From contig CM061099.1 of NCBI GenBank assembly GCA_030770545.1, positions 18,377,501 to 18,441,500 on the forward strand: a stretch of DNA of 64,000 nt. The letters are read 5' to 3'. Below the pieces are notes generated by a model, which was given only the letters and a program-made list of their open reading frames with translations, was not told the DNA's origin and did not search any database. A program made the position numbers and the translations under genes. The DNA is from Macropodus opercularis. Taxonomy: Eukaryota > Chordata > Actinopteri > Anabantiformes > Osphronemidae. This document shows positions 45,971 through 55,970 of this stretch, piece by piece; position 1 is the stretch's first letter; each line of letters starts with the position of its first letter.

Positions 45971-48900
45971 GGCTCTCTCACCGGAGTCCTTTTTACGGGA
46001 CTCGATGAGCTTAGATTTCTCAGCCAGCGTCATTTTTTCAAACTCAGCTTGTGGAACGTAACTCCTCCTTGGCTGGGACTTCCTTTCTGACATCACTTGG
46101 GGACGCTGTTCAGCTGGTGGAAGCGCAGGACGACTGTCTTTTCTTGGAACGTGGCTTTTCTCTGTACTTTGGCTTTCTTTAATTCTTTTCTGTCTCAATT
46201 CCTTGTTAAAACAGTCAAAAGCCACCACTTCCTTTCTGATGTCATGCTCAGTGTGGGTGCTGTAATGCATTCTTTTAAAAGCTATACCTCCAGGTAGCCC
46301 TTCAGTAACTTTGGCTAGGAAGGAGATGGCTCTTCTTTCAGGAATGGCATGTCTCTCGCTCGCCCACAGCGTGGCCAGGTCTTCACCTTCCCTCAGTCGC
46401 GTCCTTAGCCTCTGTGCTTTAGCATCCTCATCATCTCCCTCCCCCATTGTCACTATTTCATAGAATTCATCAGCTGTTTTGTCTTCAGGGACTTGAATCT
46501 GCATTACTTTTCCTATCCAGAGTTTTTTGGTCCTTTCTGAGGGGTGCTGGCTGTTCACCATTCTCCAGGTATCACACAGGTAGCTCTTGGCTGCTTCACC
46601 TGGATTTTTTGGCCGAATGGTTAGCATCAATCCCTCTAACTCTTTGTAGATCCTGGTTCGTCTGTCTCTATCATCCCCGCTGCTCTGAGGTGAGTCATAG
46701 TTGGTGCAACTCTCACTTCCTCTTTTGGTTTGAATGCAGGGCTCTGTTTGTAGTTGTCTCACACTCTCATGTCCATGTGCGTGGTTTGCTGCATAGCTGT
46801 GCTCCAGAGAGACTCTTACTCTCTCTGTCCGCTGGGCAGGAACGAAGTCATCGTCACTCGACTCCAATTCCTCTTGTGCAGCCTCCCTTACAATCGTGGC
46901 AATTCTGGGTTTCACTCTCTTTAGCAGGAAGTCATGTGCTATTTCCACATAAGCTTGTCTGAACCCGTCGGTCAGGTTATCAGCTTGAGCCAGCTTCGCA
47001 TAGGGAGGCATGTTCGCTATGTTGCAGTAATCGCCATATGTATACGCTCCGTCTCCATGCACTGCATCTTCCATCTGTGCACGCCAACTTCGGGGCGCAT
47101 CGATCTCCGTCTGGTCCACTGCTGGCACATAAGCTGCTCGTCCATCTTTTGATTTTAAAGGTCCCCATCTTGGGTCTCGAGCCAGCCTCTCAGACACTTG
47201 CAAGGGATCCTGGTATCTTGGTTTTCTTTTCCCTGCTTTTCTGTATGTGCCGGTTCTCATTGGCTTTGCTGGTGTTTCTTCCCAAATCCAGCTGCTGTCA
47301 TCCTCCTCCTCCTCTGGTGCTGACGCTTCTCCCTCTGCCACAGGCTCAGGTTCACAGTCTGGCTCGGAGTGCTGCATGTCAGTCTGCGTCTCAGCATTCC
47401 CCTGCCTGCCTAGGCCTGGTGGAGGAGTTCGACCAGGTGTCGGCTGGTGCGATGGTGAGGGCATCCCTCCCGACCTCCTGGAGCTGTTTCTGGGTGAATT
47501 CAGCGTCTGGCTTGTTGGTGTAGTCATTGATGTACTTCTATGCACAGTCTGGGCTCTCGATCCCCTCTGCAAGTTTCTCTCCACGCTGCCTCTCACGTCT
47601 GAATCAGCTTCAGCTCTGCCTGCAATCCCAGGATGGGGTGTGCCGGGCCGCTCCATAGGTGAAAACGCATCTTCTGGTGGCTCACTCGATGCATTTAGCG
47701 CCTGAAAGGGCATAGGCAGTATCACCTCCTCTTCCCTTTGATCTGCGTCATCAGGACCACCCGGGCACATCTGCAGGTTATATTCTATTATCACTCTCTT
47801 CAGTTTGGTCCATATGCCTTTGCTCTGGTCATGCTTCTTTATGGCCTCTATGACCCCTCGTTCCACCATACGCCAGGCAATCAAAGGGGCATCAAACGAT
47901 ATCATTGAAATGAGGGCTGATTCCATGTCATTCTCGTGGGCTGTGTTTAGCGCCACTCCCACGGCTGCAGCCACATTTGCTTGATATGTTGCTCTGTCAC
48001 CTCGAAATCCTGGGTCTGCTATATGGATGGCACCTCTAGTCCACGTGGTTTTCACCGGGATGAGGACTGCTTCATACTGGGAGATGGGTGCACGCTGTTG
48101 TCTGGCTGCGGTTATGCGTTTCTGATAGTCACTGCCTGCCACAGCTGCCCATCTGTCTCTCAGCATCTCTCTCACAACCAGGTTGGCATCTGTGATGACT
48201 ATTACCACTCCTGCTGCAGCCTCTCCCAGCTCTCCATATGTTCGTTGTACCACTGTGTTATTGGTCATTTTGACTTGGTCTTTCGTGGGTTGAGGCTTTT
48301 TCCGAGCTATTGGTGTGAATTGTACAGCCACATATGAGTTTTCTGCATACAGCTCCTGCTCATCCTCACTGCTGTGGTCTCCATGCTGCCGCTTGCTCTG
48401 TTTACTATTGCTCAACTCTTTTCCTTTTCTCCCTCTCGTCTGAGCGTTTGAGCTGCAGGCTGTGGTGGGGATTCCCCTCAGCGCTGTCCTTTTTTCAGAC
48501 TTTCTGCTTGCTTGAGTTGGGTTATTTTTAGTCATGTCCTGGTGTCGGCCGTCATCTGGGTCATCATCCTCCCTGTGACTTCCATCAGAGTCTTCCTCAG
48601 ACTCAGAAGTTGGTGAATATGATTCGTCACTCTGTTCAGGTTGATTCCCTTGATTTTGGCTCATTGATGCAGCTCCGCTGTCACACACGGTGGCGATACT
48701 GGATGATTTTTTAATCCTGGATCCTCGTGTGGCATATTCTTTGAGCTGCCGTACTATTTCTTGACCTTTGGGCTCTTTGCTGCTCCTGGTTGATCCATTA
48801 ATCAATATCTTCTGGTGCGCCGATAGTCTGGTGGCTAGTTTTACATTTGCATCATGGGCTGTTCCCGGACTGATGAGAATCATTTCTCCCGTGGCCCACT

Positions 48901-49177
48901 CTCTTTGCAAGATGCTATGCCACCATTCAAGCCACACCAGAGTTTTCTCGGTGGCTGCCGCCTTAAGATTCATTTCGGGGCCTCTGAGCAGAACCGCCTC
49001 CCAGGTGCTGTCCTCCTCACCCACATGAATTTCTTCATTCTCCTCCGATGTTATTTCATCATATTGTAGCTGAGTGATGCTTTCTCTGAGCAGGATTTCT
49101 TGAGCTTCTGGCTGTAGTTCATCCCAACAGCCGAACCGAGGTAATATTAGCAACCTTTTGGGGTTCGAGGCGGCCAT
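45968..49177 (-). CDS. gag: Gag polyprotein with macro-like domain
   Basis: 1069 aa from an ATG in good context (GCCATGG). Rough order: a matrix-like N-terminus (1-150); an acidic, Ser-rich linker (170-300); a macro-domain-like fold (about 308-452) containing VVIVITDANLVV, RWAAVAGSDYQ, AIHIADPGF, a helix with AL..A and SALISMIS; a Pro/Ser-rich linker (490-650); then a helical, capsid-like region (about 660-980) and a basic tail (to 1069). There is no CCHC zinc knuckle and no N-terminal glycine for myristoylation. It would assemble the particle and bind RNA through its basic tail. The macro residues that bind ADP-ribose (the NAN and Gly-rich loop) look altered, so activity is doubtful. The Gag identity is by position and readthrough into pol. 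Confidence 0.87.
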   Translation of the reverse strand: MAASNPKRLLILPRFGCWDELQPEAQEILLRESITQLQYDEITSEENEEIHVGEEDSTWEAVLLRGPEMNLKAAATEKTLVWLEWWHSILQREWATGEMILISPGTAHDANVKLATRLSAHQKILINGSTRSSKEPKGQEIVRQLKEYATRGSRIKKSSSIATVCDSGAASMSQNQGNQPEQSDESYSPTSESEEDSDGSHREDDDPDDGRHQDMTKNNPTQASRKSEKRTALRGIPTTACSSNAQTRGRKGKELSNSKQSKRQHGDHSSEDEQELYAENSYVAVQFTPIARKKPQPTKDQVKMTNNTVVQRTYGELGEAAAGVVIVITDANLVVREMLRDRWAAVAGSDYQKRITAARQQRAPISQYEAVLIPVKTTWTRGAIHIADPGFRGDRATYQANVAAAVGVALNTAHENDMESALISMISFDAPLIAWRMVERGVIEAIKKHDQSKGIWTKLKRVIIEYNLQMCPGGPDDADQREEEVILPMPFQALNASSEPPEDAFSPMERPGTPHPGIAGRAEADSDVRGSVERNLQRGSRAQTVHRSTSMTTPTSQTLNSPRNSSRRSGGMPSPSHQPTPGRTPPPGLGRQGNAETQTDMQHSEPDCEPEPVAEGEASAPEEEEDDSSWIWEETPAKPMRTGTYRKAGKRKPRYQDPLQVSERLARDPRWGPLKSKDGRAAYVPAVDQTEIDAPRSWRAQMEDAVHGDGAYTYGDYCNIANMPPYAKLAQADNLTDGFRQAYVEIAHDFLLKRVKPRIATIVREAAQEELESSDDDFVPAQRTERVRVSLEHSYAANHAHGHESVRQLQTEPCIQTKRGSESCTNYDSPQSSGDDRDRRTRIYKELEGLMLTIRPKNPGEAAKSYLCDTWRMVNSQHPSERTKKLWIGKVMQIQVPEDKTADEFYEIVTMGEGDDEDAKAQRLRTRLREGEDLATLWASERHAIPERRAISFLAKVTEGLPGGIAFKRMHYSTHTEHDIRKEVVAFDCFNKELRQKRIKESQSTEKSHVPRKDSRPALPPAEQRPQVMSERKSQPRRSYVPQAEFEKMTLAEKSKLIESRKKDSGERA

Positions 49178-50261
49178 GGCTGCTACCCCCCCCAGGGATC
49201 CACTGGAGGCTCTCAGGTACGCCTATGTCCTGTCCTGGTCTTTTCCTGCAGTCGACCCTCCTGCAGACTCCCAAATCAGGTGTTTCTGGAACTCCTGACC
49301 TGTCTCGGACCACTTCTCACTCCGGCTGAGATGGGCAATTCTCCCCGGACACTCTGTGGCTTTGATAAGCTCACTTTTCTGCTGTTTGCACGGTTCGTGA
49401 CTGTTCACAGGTTCTCCGAGAGGTTCCTGCAGTATTGTGGCCTCTGGCACCGCCTTCCAGACAGATGGGCTCTGTGCCTGTTTACTGAGTACTGAGGAAA
49501 CCTCAAACCCAGGACAGGGACTCCCACCCCCGTAGGGCTTAGCTCAGCCGGGCACGGCACTGCACGCTCTTCCGATCGCTCAAATCCTCTGGGACATCAG
49601 ATGGCTGTCGCTGCAACCACCTATCGGACTGTCCCTGCAGTATTGTGGCCTCTGGCACCGCCTTCCAGACAAGTGGGCTCTGTGCCTGTTTACCGAGTAC
49701 TGAGAAAAACTCAGACCCAGGACAGGGACTCCCACCCCCGTAGGGCTTGGCTCAGCCGGGCACGGCACTGCACGATTTTCTGACCGCTCAAATCCTCTGG
49801 GACATCAGATGGCTGTCACTGCAACCACCTATCGGACTGTCCCTGCAGTATTGTGGCCTCTGGCACCGCCTTCCAGACAGATGGGCTCTGTGCCTGTTTA
49901 CCGAGTACTGAGAGAACCTCAGACCCAGGACAGGGACTCCCACCCCCGTAGGGCTTGGCTCAGCCGGGCACGGCACTGCACGATTTCCTGATCTCACAGT
50001 TCCTTGCCGCTCACAGCTTCACTGGGTCGTCTGGTGACTGTCACTACAGTCACCTCTCTGACTGCCCCCGCAGTCTGTGCTTCTCTGGCACTGTCTCCTG
50101 CCAGGGGGCTCGATGCCTGTTCACTGAGGAGCACTTCTCCCACAGGTCACGGATTTCCCCCCTCGGAAAACAAGCTGCTCTTCTGGGCACTTCAACTCCG
50201 CGTCTCCGGTCTTTCTCAGCTGGGTCTGAAAAATTTCACAAAAAGGCAGAGGTTGCGTCGT
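49178..50261 (-). other. 5' leader (untranslated), with 208-bp repeats
   Basis: About 1.08 kb between primer site and gag ATG, long for a retrovirus. GC-rich, without a convincing ORF in element sense. It should hold the packaging and dimer signals and a splice donor; candidates such as CTCGGTAAAC occur once in each of two repeat copies, but none can be chosen by eye. Confidence 0.7.
49431..49991 (-). repeat. Tandem repeat in the leader, period 208 bp
   Basis: The marker AGTATTGTGGCCTCTGGCAC begins at 49431, 49639 and 49847, an exact 208-bp period, giving two full copies and about 0.7 of a third. Differences are few (for example ACTGAGGAAAC, ACTGAGAAAAAC, ACTGAGAGAAC). A more diverged fourth unit begins near 50071 (CAGTCTGTGC...CTCTGGCACTG). 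The duplications are recent, as units differ by only a few bases. Confidence 0.9.
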
Positions 50262-50279
50262 GCCCACCCAGGGACGCCA
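50262..50279 (-). promoter_or_regulatory. Primer-binding site, tRNA-Asn(GTT)
   Basis: Element-sense TGGCGTCCCTGGGTGGGC directly follows the CA of the 5' LTR. Its complement, GCCCACCCAGGGACGCCA, equals the 3' end of vertebrate tRNA-Asn(GUU) including CCA, over all 18 nt as I recall that tRNA. It primes minus-strand DNA synthesis. Confidence 0.88.
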
Positions 50280-50768
50280 TGTTTGTTACCCTGACCCTCT
50301 AGTACAAGAGAGTAGGCCAGCCCTCACATTAAAGTGGTTAATTTATCAGCCTGCCTGGGGTTTAACAGTACAGGTTTCTATTCTAGGCTGAGGCGAAGGA
50401 ATTCATCCAGCTAATTCACTACCTTCTTCCCAGTGTCCCCCCTGCTTGCGCTAACATCAGCACCTGTATAGACCAGAAAATTACAGATACCAATGAGTCA
50501 CCCTGGTTAACGGCAGCTTCCTTCTTAAAGTAACAGTTGTTGTGGTTGCTGGAATAAGTTTTGGTGATAAGTATACTTTTACCACACAGGAGGTGTTAAT
50601 TTCGGGTCTAGACTAAACCGACAAGAGCTTTCATCATGTGAGCCTGGCTTAGTCACACACGATCGGATACTTTTACGTCAACGAGGAGAGGCTACGAGCA
50701 CTTTGAAGAAACCCTTATTAAAGACAATTAAGGCAAGGAAGCTTTTACTTTAACTGCAGATGTGGTAC

Positions 50769-50774
50769 TTTATT
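50769..50774 (-). terminator. Poly(A) signal copy in the 5' LTR
   Basis: AATAAA in element sense, about 400 nt after the TATA box. In the 5' LTR it must be bypassed for full-length RNA. Confidence 0.5.
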
Positions 50775-51173
50775 TAGCAGATGCAAAAGCTAACAGCAAG
50801 TAATAAAAATTGATTAAAATATCAAGATTACACTGTATTGAGTATATAGGTAACTATTCTTGCCCTATGGTGCTACTCTACTCACAACCCCTTTTGAAGT
50901 CTAAGGCTGGTTGAAGAGTGGGCACGACACAGGTGTGAAGATTGTTGGCTGAGAGTCTCTGGGTTGGAAACTGAGGCCCAGCTGTAGATCTTCTCCGTGA
51001 TGCTTCATGCTCCGTCATGCGCCGGGGCAAAACTGCACAAGGGGCAGTCAGGCCGTGAGGCCGATTTCTGCTTTGGATCTCCTCTCTTCCACTGCTTCTC
51101 AGTTTTTTGGTTCAGACTGACAGAGGGTCCCCCTGCAACAGTGAGCAATCTGCCCAACCAGCCAAAATCCAGG

Positions 51174-51182
51174 ATTTTTATA
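51174..51182 (-). promoter_or_regulatory. Proviral promoter TATA box (TATAAAAAT)
   Basis: Element-sense TATAAAAAT. Transcription should begin about 25-30 nt further on (near 51145-51150). Confidence 0.65.
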
Positions 51183-52177
51183 CTAAATTTTAGCTATGTC
51201 ATCTTCCTGTCTCCTCCTTAATCATAAACATAAAATCACATCTGTAGCATCATTGGTGGTTTACAGGCACAGTAAGTTGATGCTTAGCGCGTGTTCAACC
51301 TTCATCAACCAATGGCAGGACAGTATTCACACGTGAACAGACATGATCTAATCCCCGTCTCATCCCTGGTCAGAGATGCTGTTCTTCATGTTCTTCCCAT
51401 CCCCCATCACATCCTCCTGGCCCTTCTGGTACTTTCCACCGGCCCTGTACTTCCTTAATATTTAGCTGATGCACACAGAAATTATTTTGATTGACCTTTT
51501 ACTTCATTCATTTAACACTTTTGAGCGTTGTTTCAACCTGGTCACAGTTCATCTGATTTCATCCTTAAAAATCAAACACATTTGATTAACAAACATCATT
51601 TTTGTTAAGGAATCAGCAATAGTAATTATTTTGAGTACTTATAAACTCATCACATTGCTATACTTTATAACAATCATCATAAGTATAGTGTAAAATCATA
51701 TAGTTGAGTACAATTATGGTTTAACTATTAAAACTTCAAACTTCATCTAAAATTTCCCACTCTCCTAACAAACTGTTTGCTTGCACAGACTTCTCTCCCT
51801 TCTCTCTATTTTTGGGTTCTGATGTTCCTAACTTTGGTGACATGCAGCCGACTTCCATCACAACTTCTTTTTCCTCTAGCTGCTGCTGGGGTCGCACCGC
51901 CCTCTCCATGGCAACCACTCTCTCAGGGGATATCTGCTTAGGATGATCATGTTGTTTCCTCTGTAAAGGCTTTCTATAACGCATATTTTGCCCCTGCTCA
52001 CTCCATCTGCTCCTTTTAGGACAGACAGGCTCTTGCTCGGCATTTCCCTTTTCTTCCTTCTCGCTCTGAGGCTGATAAGGCCTGAAATGCTTACACAGCT
52101 CCTCACAGGGTGCTTCCTCATTTCTTTGTTGTAATTTACCCATACCCTCGATGTCCATTTCTCTGGGCTCATCGACA

Positions 52178-53757
52178 AATGTAATACAACATGTTACATT
52201 GATAGGGGGTCCCAGAATGCCAGGATTTTTACTTCGACCTGGCATCATACACTGGGACCATTTCCTATCGTGCAACTAAAAGTATAGAAATTAATAAATA
52301 AAGACTTACCGTTACAGGGTGGCCAATAGTGCCAGCATTTGTCCTAGGACCTGCAAAACACGCTTTGACCATTCCCTAACATACAATGTAATACAACATG
52401 TTACATTGACAGGGGGTCCCAGAATGCCAGGATTTTCAGTTTGACCTGGAATCACACACTGGGACCATTCCCTGTCTTACAATGAAAAAAAAGGAAACTT
52501 ACGTTGACAGGGGGTCCCAGAAAGCCAGGATTTTTACTTCGACCTGGCATCACACACTGGGACCATTCCCTGTCTTACAATGAAAAAAAAAAGGAATCTT
52601 ACGTTGACAGGGTGTCCCAGAATGCCAGGACTATACCCCCAACCTGGCATCACACACTGGGACTATTCGCTGTCTTACAATGAAAAAAAAAGGAAACTTA
52701 CGTTGACAGGGTGTCCCAGAATGCCAGGACTATACCCCCAACCTGGCATCACACACTGGGACTATTCGCTGTCTTACAATGCAATACACAAAATTAAAGA
52801 AACAAACAATAACCTTACATTGACAGGGGGTCCCAGAATACCAAGATTTTCAGTTGACCTGGCATCACACACTGGGACCATTTCCTATCGTGCAACATAA
52901 AGTATAGAAATTAATAAATAAAGACTTACCGTTACAGGGTGGCCAATAGTGCCAGCATTTGTCCTCAGACCTGCAAAACACGCTTTGACCATTCCCTAAC
53001 ATACAATGTAATACAACATGTTACATTGACAGGAGGTCTCAGAATACCAGGATTTTCAGTTGACCTGGCATCACACGCTGGGACTATTCCCTGTCTTACA
53101 ATGAAAAAAAAAGGAAACTGACGTTGACAGGGGATCCCAGAATGCCAGGATTTTCAGTTTGACCTGGCATCACACACTGGGACCATTTCCTATCGTGCAA
53201 CATAAGGTAAAGAAATTAATAAATAAAGACTTACCGTTACAGGGTGGCCAATAGTGCCAGCATTTGTCCTCAGACCTGCAAAACACACTTTGACCATTCC
53301 CTAACATACAATGTAATACAACATGTTACATTGACAGGAGGTCTCAGAATACCAGGATTTTCAGTTTGACCTGGCATCACACACTGGGACCATTCCCTGT
53401 TTTACAATGAAAAAAAAGGAAACTTACGTTGACAGGGTGTCCCAGAATATCAAGATTTTCAGTTGACCTGGCATCACACACTGGGACCATTTCCTATCGC
53501 GCAACATAAAGTATAGAAATTGTTAATTAATAAAGACTTACCGTTACAGGGTGGCCAATAGTGCCAGCATTTGTCCTAGGACCTGCAAAACACGCTTTGA
53601 CCTTCCACTAACATACAATGTAATACAACATGTTACATTGACAGGGGGTCCCAGAATGCCAGGATTTTCAGTTGACCTGGCATCACACACTGGGACCATT
53701 TCCTATCGTGCAACATAAAGTGAAGAAATCAATTAATAAAGACTTACCGTCACAGGG
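52178..53757. repeat. Satellite array, segment 6 (right of the provirus)
   Basis: Starts with the second AATG and continues the interrupted module (TAATACAACATG), then A/B modules. It includes an in-line duplication of an A pair near 52590-52770. No gene is seen. Confidence 0.95.
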
Positions 53758-54691
53758 TTTTCTGCAACTGCGTGTTTCCCCTGTGATGCAGAGCGATGAG
53801 AGGCCGCTACACTAGTCCACAATCACCAAATAAACCATTTACTGCAGCTAAGGCACAACAGGTGTCACTTTTGCTTCACTTACAGGACTTCCTTAGAAAA
53901 TATGTTAAATATTAGCTATTGTCTTCTACCGAACAATATTAGCATAGTTCATTCACTGAAAAAGGTGCTCAAGACATTATACGGGCATCTTCCTGCCACG
54001 TTCCTTGCAGCTTATCCACTAAACCAAATGCACCTACATTACAAAAGCATGGATGTAAACTAAATTCTTTCCTTATTATCGCGACATTTCTTCAGAAAAC
54101 AGAACATGACAAATCAACATAGAAATAAGCATTTTTGTCTCTGCTGTACGGAAAGCTTACCTGTCTGCCATAGCACGCGTCCGTCAATACCCCGAACACA
54201 GGGTTTCATTCAAAACATTGATTAGGCCACGATGACCTTTACTTTGGCCTTACGACCTGCTGTATCGTGACTGTATTAATGCCGCCGGTGCACCCAAGAG
54301 GCCAGTCAGCTTATGGGCTGGATGTGCGTGAAACGACACTGAAATCCTTTTCTGTTCTGGACATTTTTACTCTCTTACGCAATCCAGTTGTGCAGTACAG
54401 TCCACAGAGTAGCTACATGACCAACCTCTAGGCCATGTCCGTTCTGTTCAAGATGAGTATGTGAGTTAAACTTCTAAAACGTTTGGCCCACTAGCTAGCG
54501 TAGGTAGACACTGGCAAATGTGTCACACAAAATGTACTACATATACTACATGTTGACACTGGAGGCGCAGATTCTTCTTGTAGGAGTGTGATCTACTCAA
54601 TTGAAATACATAAAGTACTAGTTACAACTTGTAATGTGTCAAAGTATTTAGGCAGATGATGAACTTATCTTTTCTGTCTTTTTGTTAATAG

Positions 54692-54765
54692 GAACTCATG
54701 ATGTCCATGCCTTGATCCTGGGTGGAGCCATTACTGGACTGCAATCCTTCACTGTTGGAAGGTAA
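54692..54765 (+). pseudogene. gcdh: gcdh terminal coding exon, copy 2
   Basis: The same exon, acceptor and stop as the copy at 15889-15962, with no change in the coding part. The upstream intron differs by a single base near the acceptor (CTGTCTTTTTG for CTGTGTTTTTG). The rest of the gene is absent. Confidence 0.85.
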
Positions 54766-55434
54766 AGCTTCTCCAGTCTTCTTACTTGGAATGAGCTGAG
54801 GTGAAACAAGGAACACTGTGCAACCTGTTCATCTGTCCCCTAACAAACTTGGAGGATATTTGAAACTTGGCTTGTTGGGATACAGCAATATATCTATCAG
54901 ATTAATTAATTTTTTAGTGTTTAACTGTTTTCTCATAACTGATCTATAGCCTCCATTTGATATCTGGTTAATGTTTACGGTCCGCTTAACTAAAGAGTTG
55001 GTTATATTTATGATATGAGTGTAAAGATGTTTAAATTTTAAATGTGTGAATACAGGTACATGCAGTATGTACAAGCCCTTTACACGTAATTATATCCAAT
55101 ATCGGTGTCATGTTTGTTCTGTTTTTGAGGAGTTTGGTGAAATATGTAATACTCTGATATTGTAATTTCTTAAATATACAAAAATAAAAAAGACCTTCAC
55201 ACCAATGTGGATTGGACTGTTGCATTTATTTACTGAATGAACCCATACTGGCTATGCCTCTAAATAAAACATGGCATTTGCTCTTCATAGTCAAAAGAGT
55301 TGTGAACACTCCAAGATGCATCTTGGGGTAAAAAAGTGAAACGCAAGGTGAGTAATATTACCACTAAAGGAAAGTGCTTTGTATACTCGCTAACACAACT
55401 TCAATCTAATACGAACATCAGGATAGAAACTAGC

Positions 55435-55636
55435 TTATGGACATTCTGATGCCTGACCAATGGGCAGACCTTCTCGAAGACAAGCCACAGCCCGGTTGGC
55501 CTCCAGGAGCTCCTTACTGATCTTAGTGCAGCGTTCGCACCTCATACAGCTCCTGCATTTTCACCTCCATCTCATTATTGTTGTCTTCATAGACCATGTA
55601 CATGTGCTCCCTCATCAGCTGGCACTTCTCCGTCAC
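55435..55636 (-). pseudogene. syce2: syce2-like terminal exon, frameshifted, copy 2
   Basis: Same as 16632-16833, including the frame break after about 38 codons. Shared damage means the break was in the source sequence before the fragment was duplicated, unless the source gene uses an alternative splice here. Confidence 0.6.
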
Positions 55637-55736
55637 CTGCAACAGGATAATCAAATCAAGGACAAGACTAGTGGGCAGAGATGGTCTGACGGACTCTGAT
55701 CACCGCATTAAAAAGCTTGCCTATGATCAGTAGTAC

Positions 55737-55873
55737 CTTTGCCACTAGCTTCTCCTGAAAATCCTCCATCGCCTTCTCACTGCTAGCACGATTGTTGATC
55801 TGCTCAATCACTCCCTGCAATGTTCTGCTGATGATGTCTATTGTTGAGCTATAGACAACATTAAAGTAGGTCA
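55737..55873 (-). pseudogene. syce2: syce2-like penultimate exon, copy 2
   Basis: Identical in reading to 16934-17070, with acceptor TTTCCACAG and donor GTACTA retained. One base differs in the upstream intron (GGAAATGTAAAG for GGAAATTTAAAG). Confidence 0.6.
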
Positions 55874-55970
55874 CTGTGGAAATGTAAAGAACAAAACAGT
55901 TTAATAACATGAAAGAATTATTACTTCTCTGAGTGATCTATACAGCCTGCAGCTGATTCTTCTAACTTAC

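Larger units (their letters stand above)
34960..52177 (-). mobile_element. Complete 17.2 kb endogenous retrovirus (provirus)
   Basis: A full provirus on the minus strand: 5' LTR (50280-52177), tRNA-Asn primer site, leader, gag, pol, a 467-aa ORF, a 216-aa ORF, env, a 268-aa ORF, a 3' ORF entering U3, polypurine tract and 3' LTR (34960-36857). The LTRs begin TG and end CA, are both 1,898 bp, and show no difference by eye. The length is well above the roughly 7-13 kb of most known retroviruses. Gag and pol are in one frame across a stop, as in gamma- and epsilonretroviruses, while the zinc-knuckle-free Gag and signal-anchored Env recall foamy-type designs. I cannot place it in a named genus from sequence alone. 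Confidence 0.97.
50280..52177 (-). repeat. 5' LTR
   Basis: 1,898 bp, identical by eye to the 3' LTR. In element sense it starts at 52177. It supplies the promoter (TATA at 51174-51182) and carries a promoterless copy of the C-terminal half of the last ORF (51736-52177), which here runs out of the element into satellite and is not a gene. Confidence 0.97.
53758..55970. repeat. Captured gcdh/syce2 3'-end fragment, copy 2 (longer)
   Basis: The fuller copy, offset 38,803 bp from copy 1 in the shared part. The first 200 bp (to about 53990) are a relative of the 1.3 kb block (GTTTCCCCTGTGATGCAGAG... AGCTATTGTCTTCTACC...). Then follows about 370 bp of unique sequence with CpGs, lost from copy 1 together with part of the block-like stretch, then the gcdh intron end, exon and 3' UTR, then syce2-like exons. 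Confidence 0.85.

Noticed and set aside
41705..48531. Long plus-strand ORFs (118-174 aa) opposite gag, pol and the Cys-rich ORF
   Set aside because: Frame shadows of the minus-strand genes; composition follows the antisense codons and there are no start contexts or motifs.
34960..52177. Assignment as a foamy virus
   Set aside because: Gag and pol share a frame across a stop and the primer site matches tRNA-Asn, unlike known foamy viruses (separately expressed Pol, Lys primer). The likeness is limited to Gag without a zinc knuckle and a signal-anchored Env.
51736..52275. 179-aa minus-strand ORF across the 5' LTR edge
   Set aside because: It fuses satellite sequence to the U3-encoded tail of the last viral ORF; it is upstream of the promoter and an accident of insertion.
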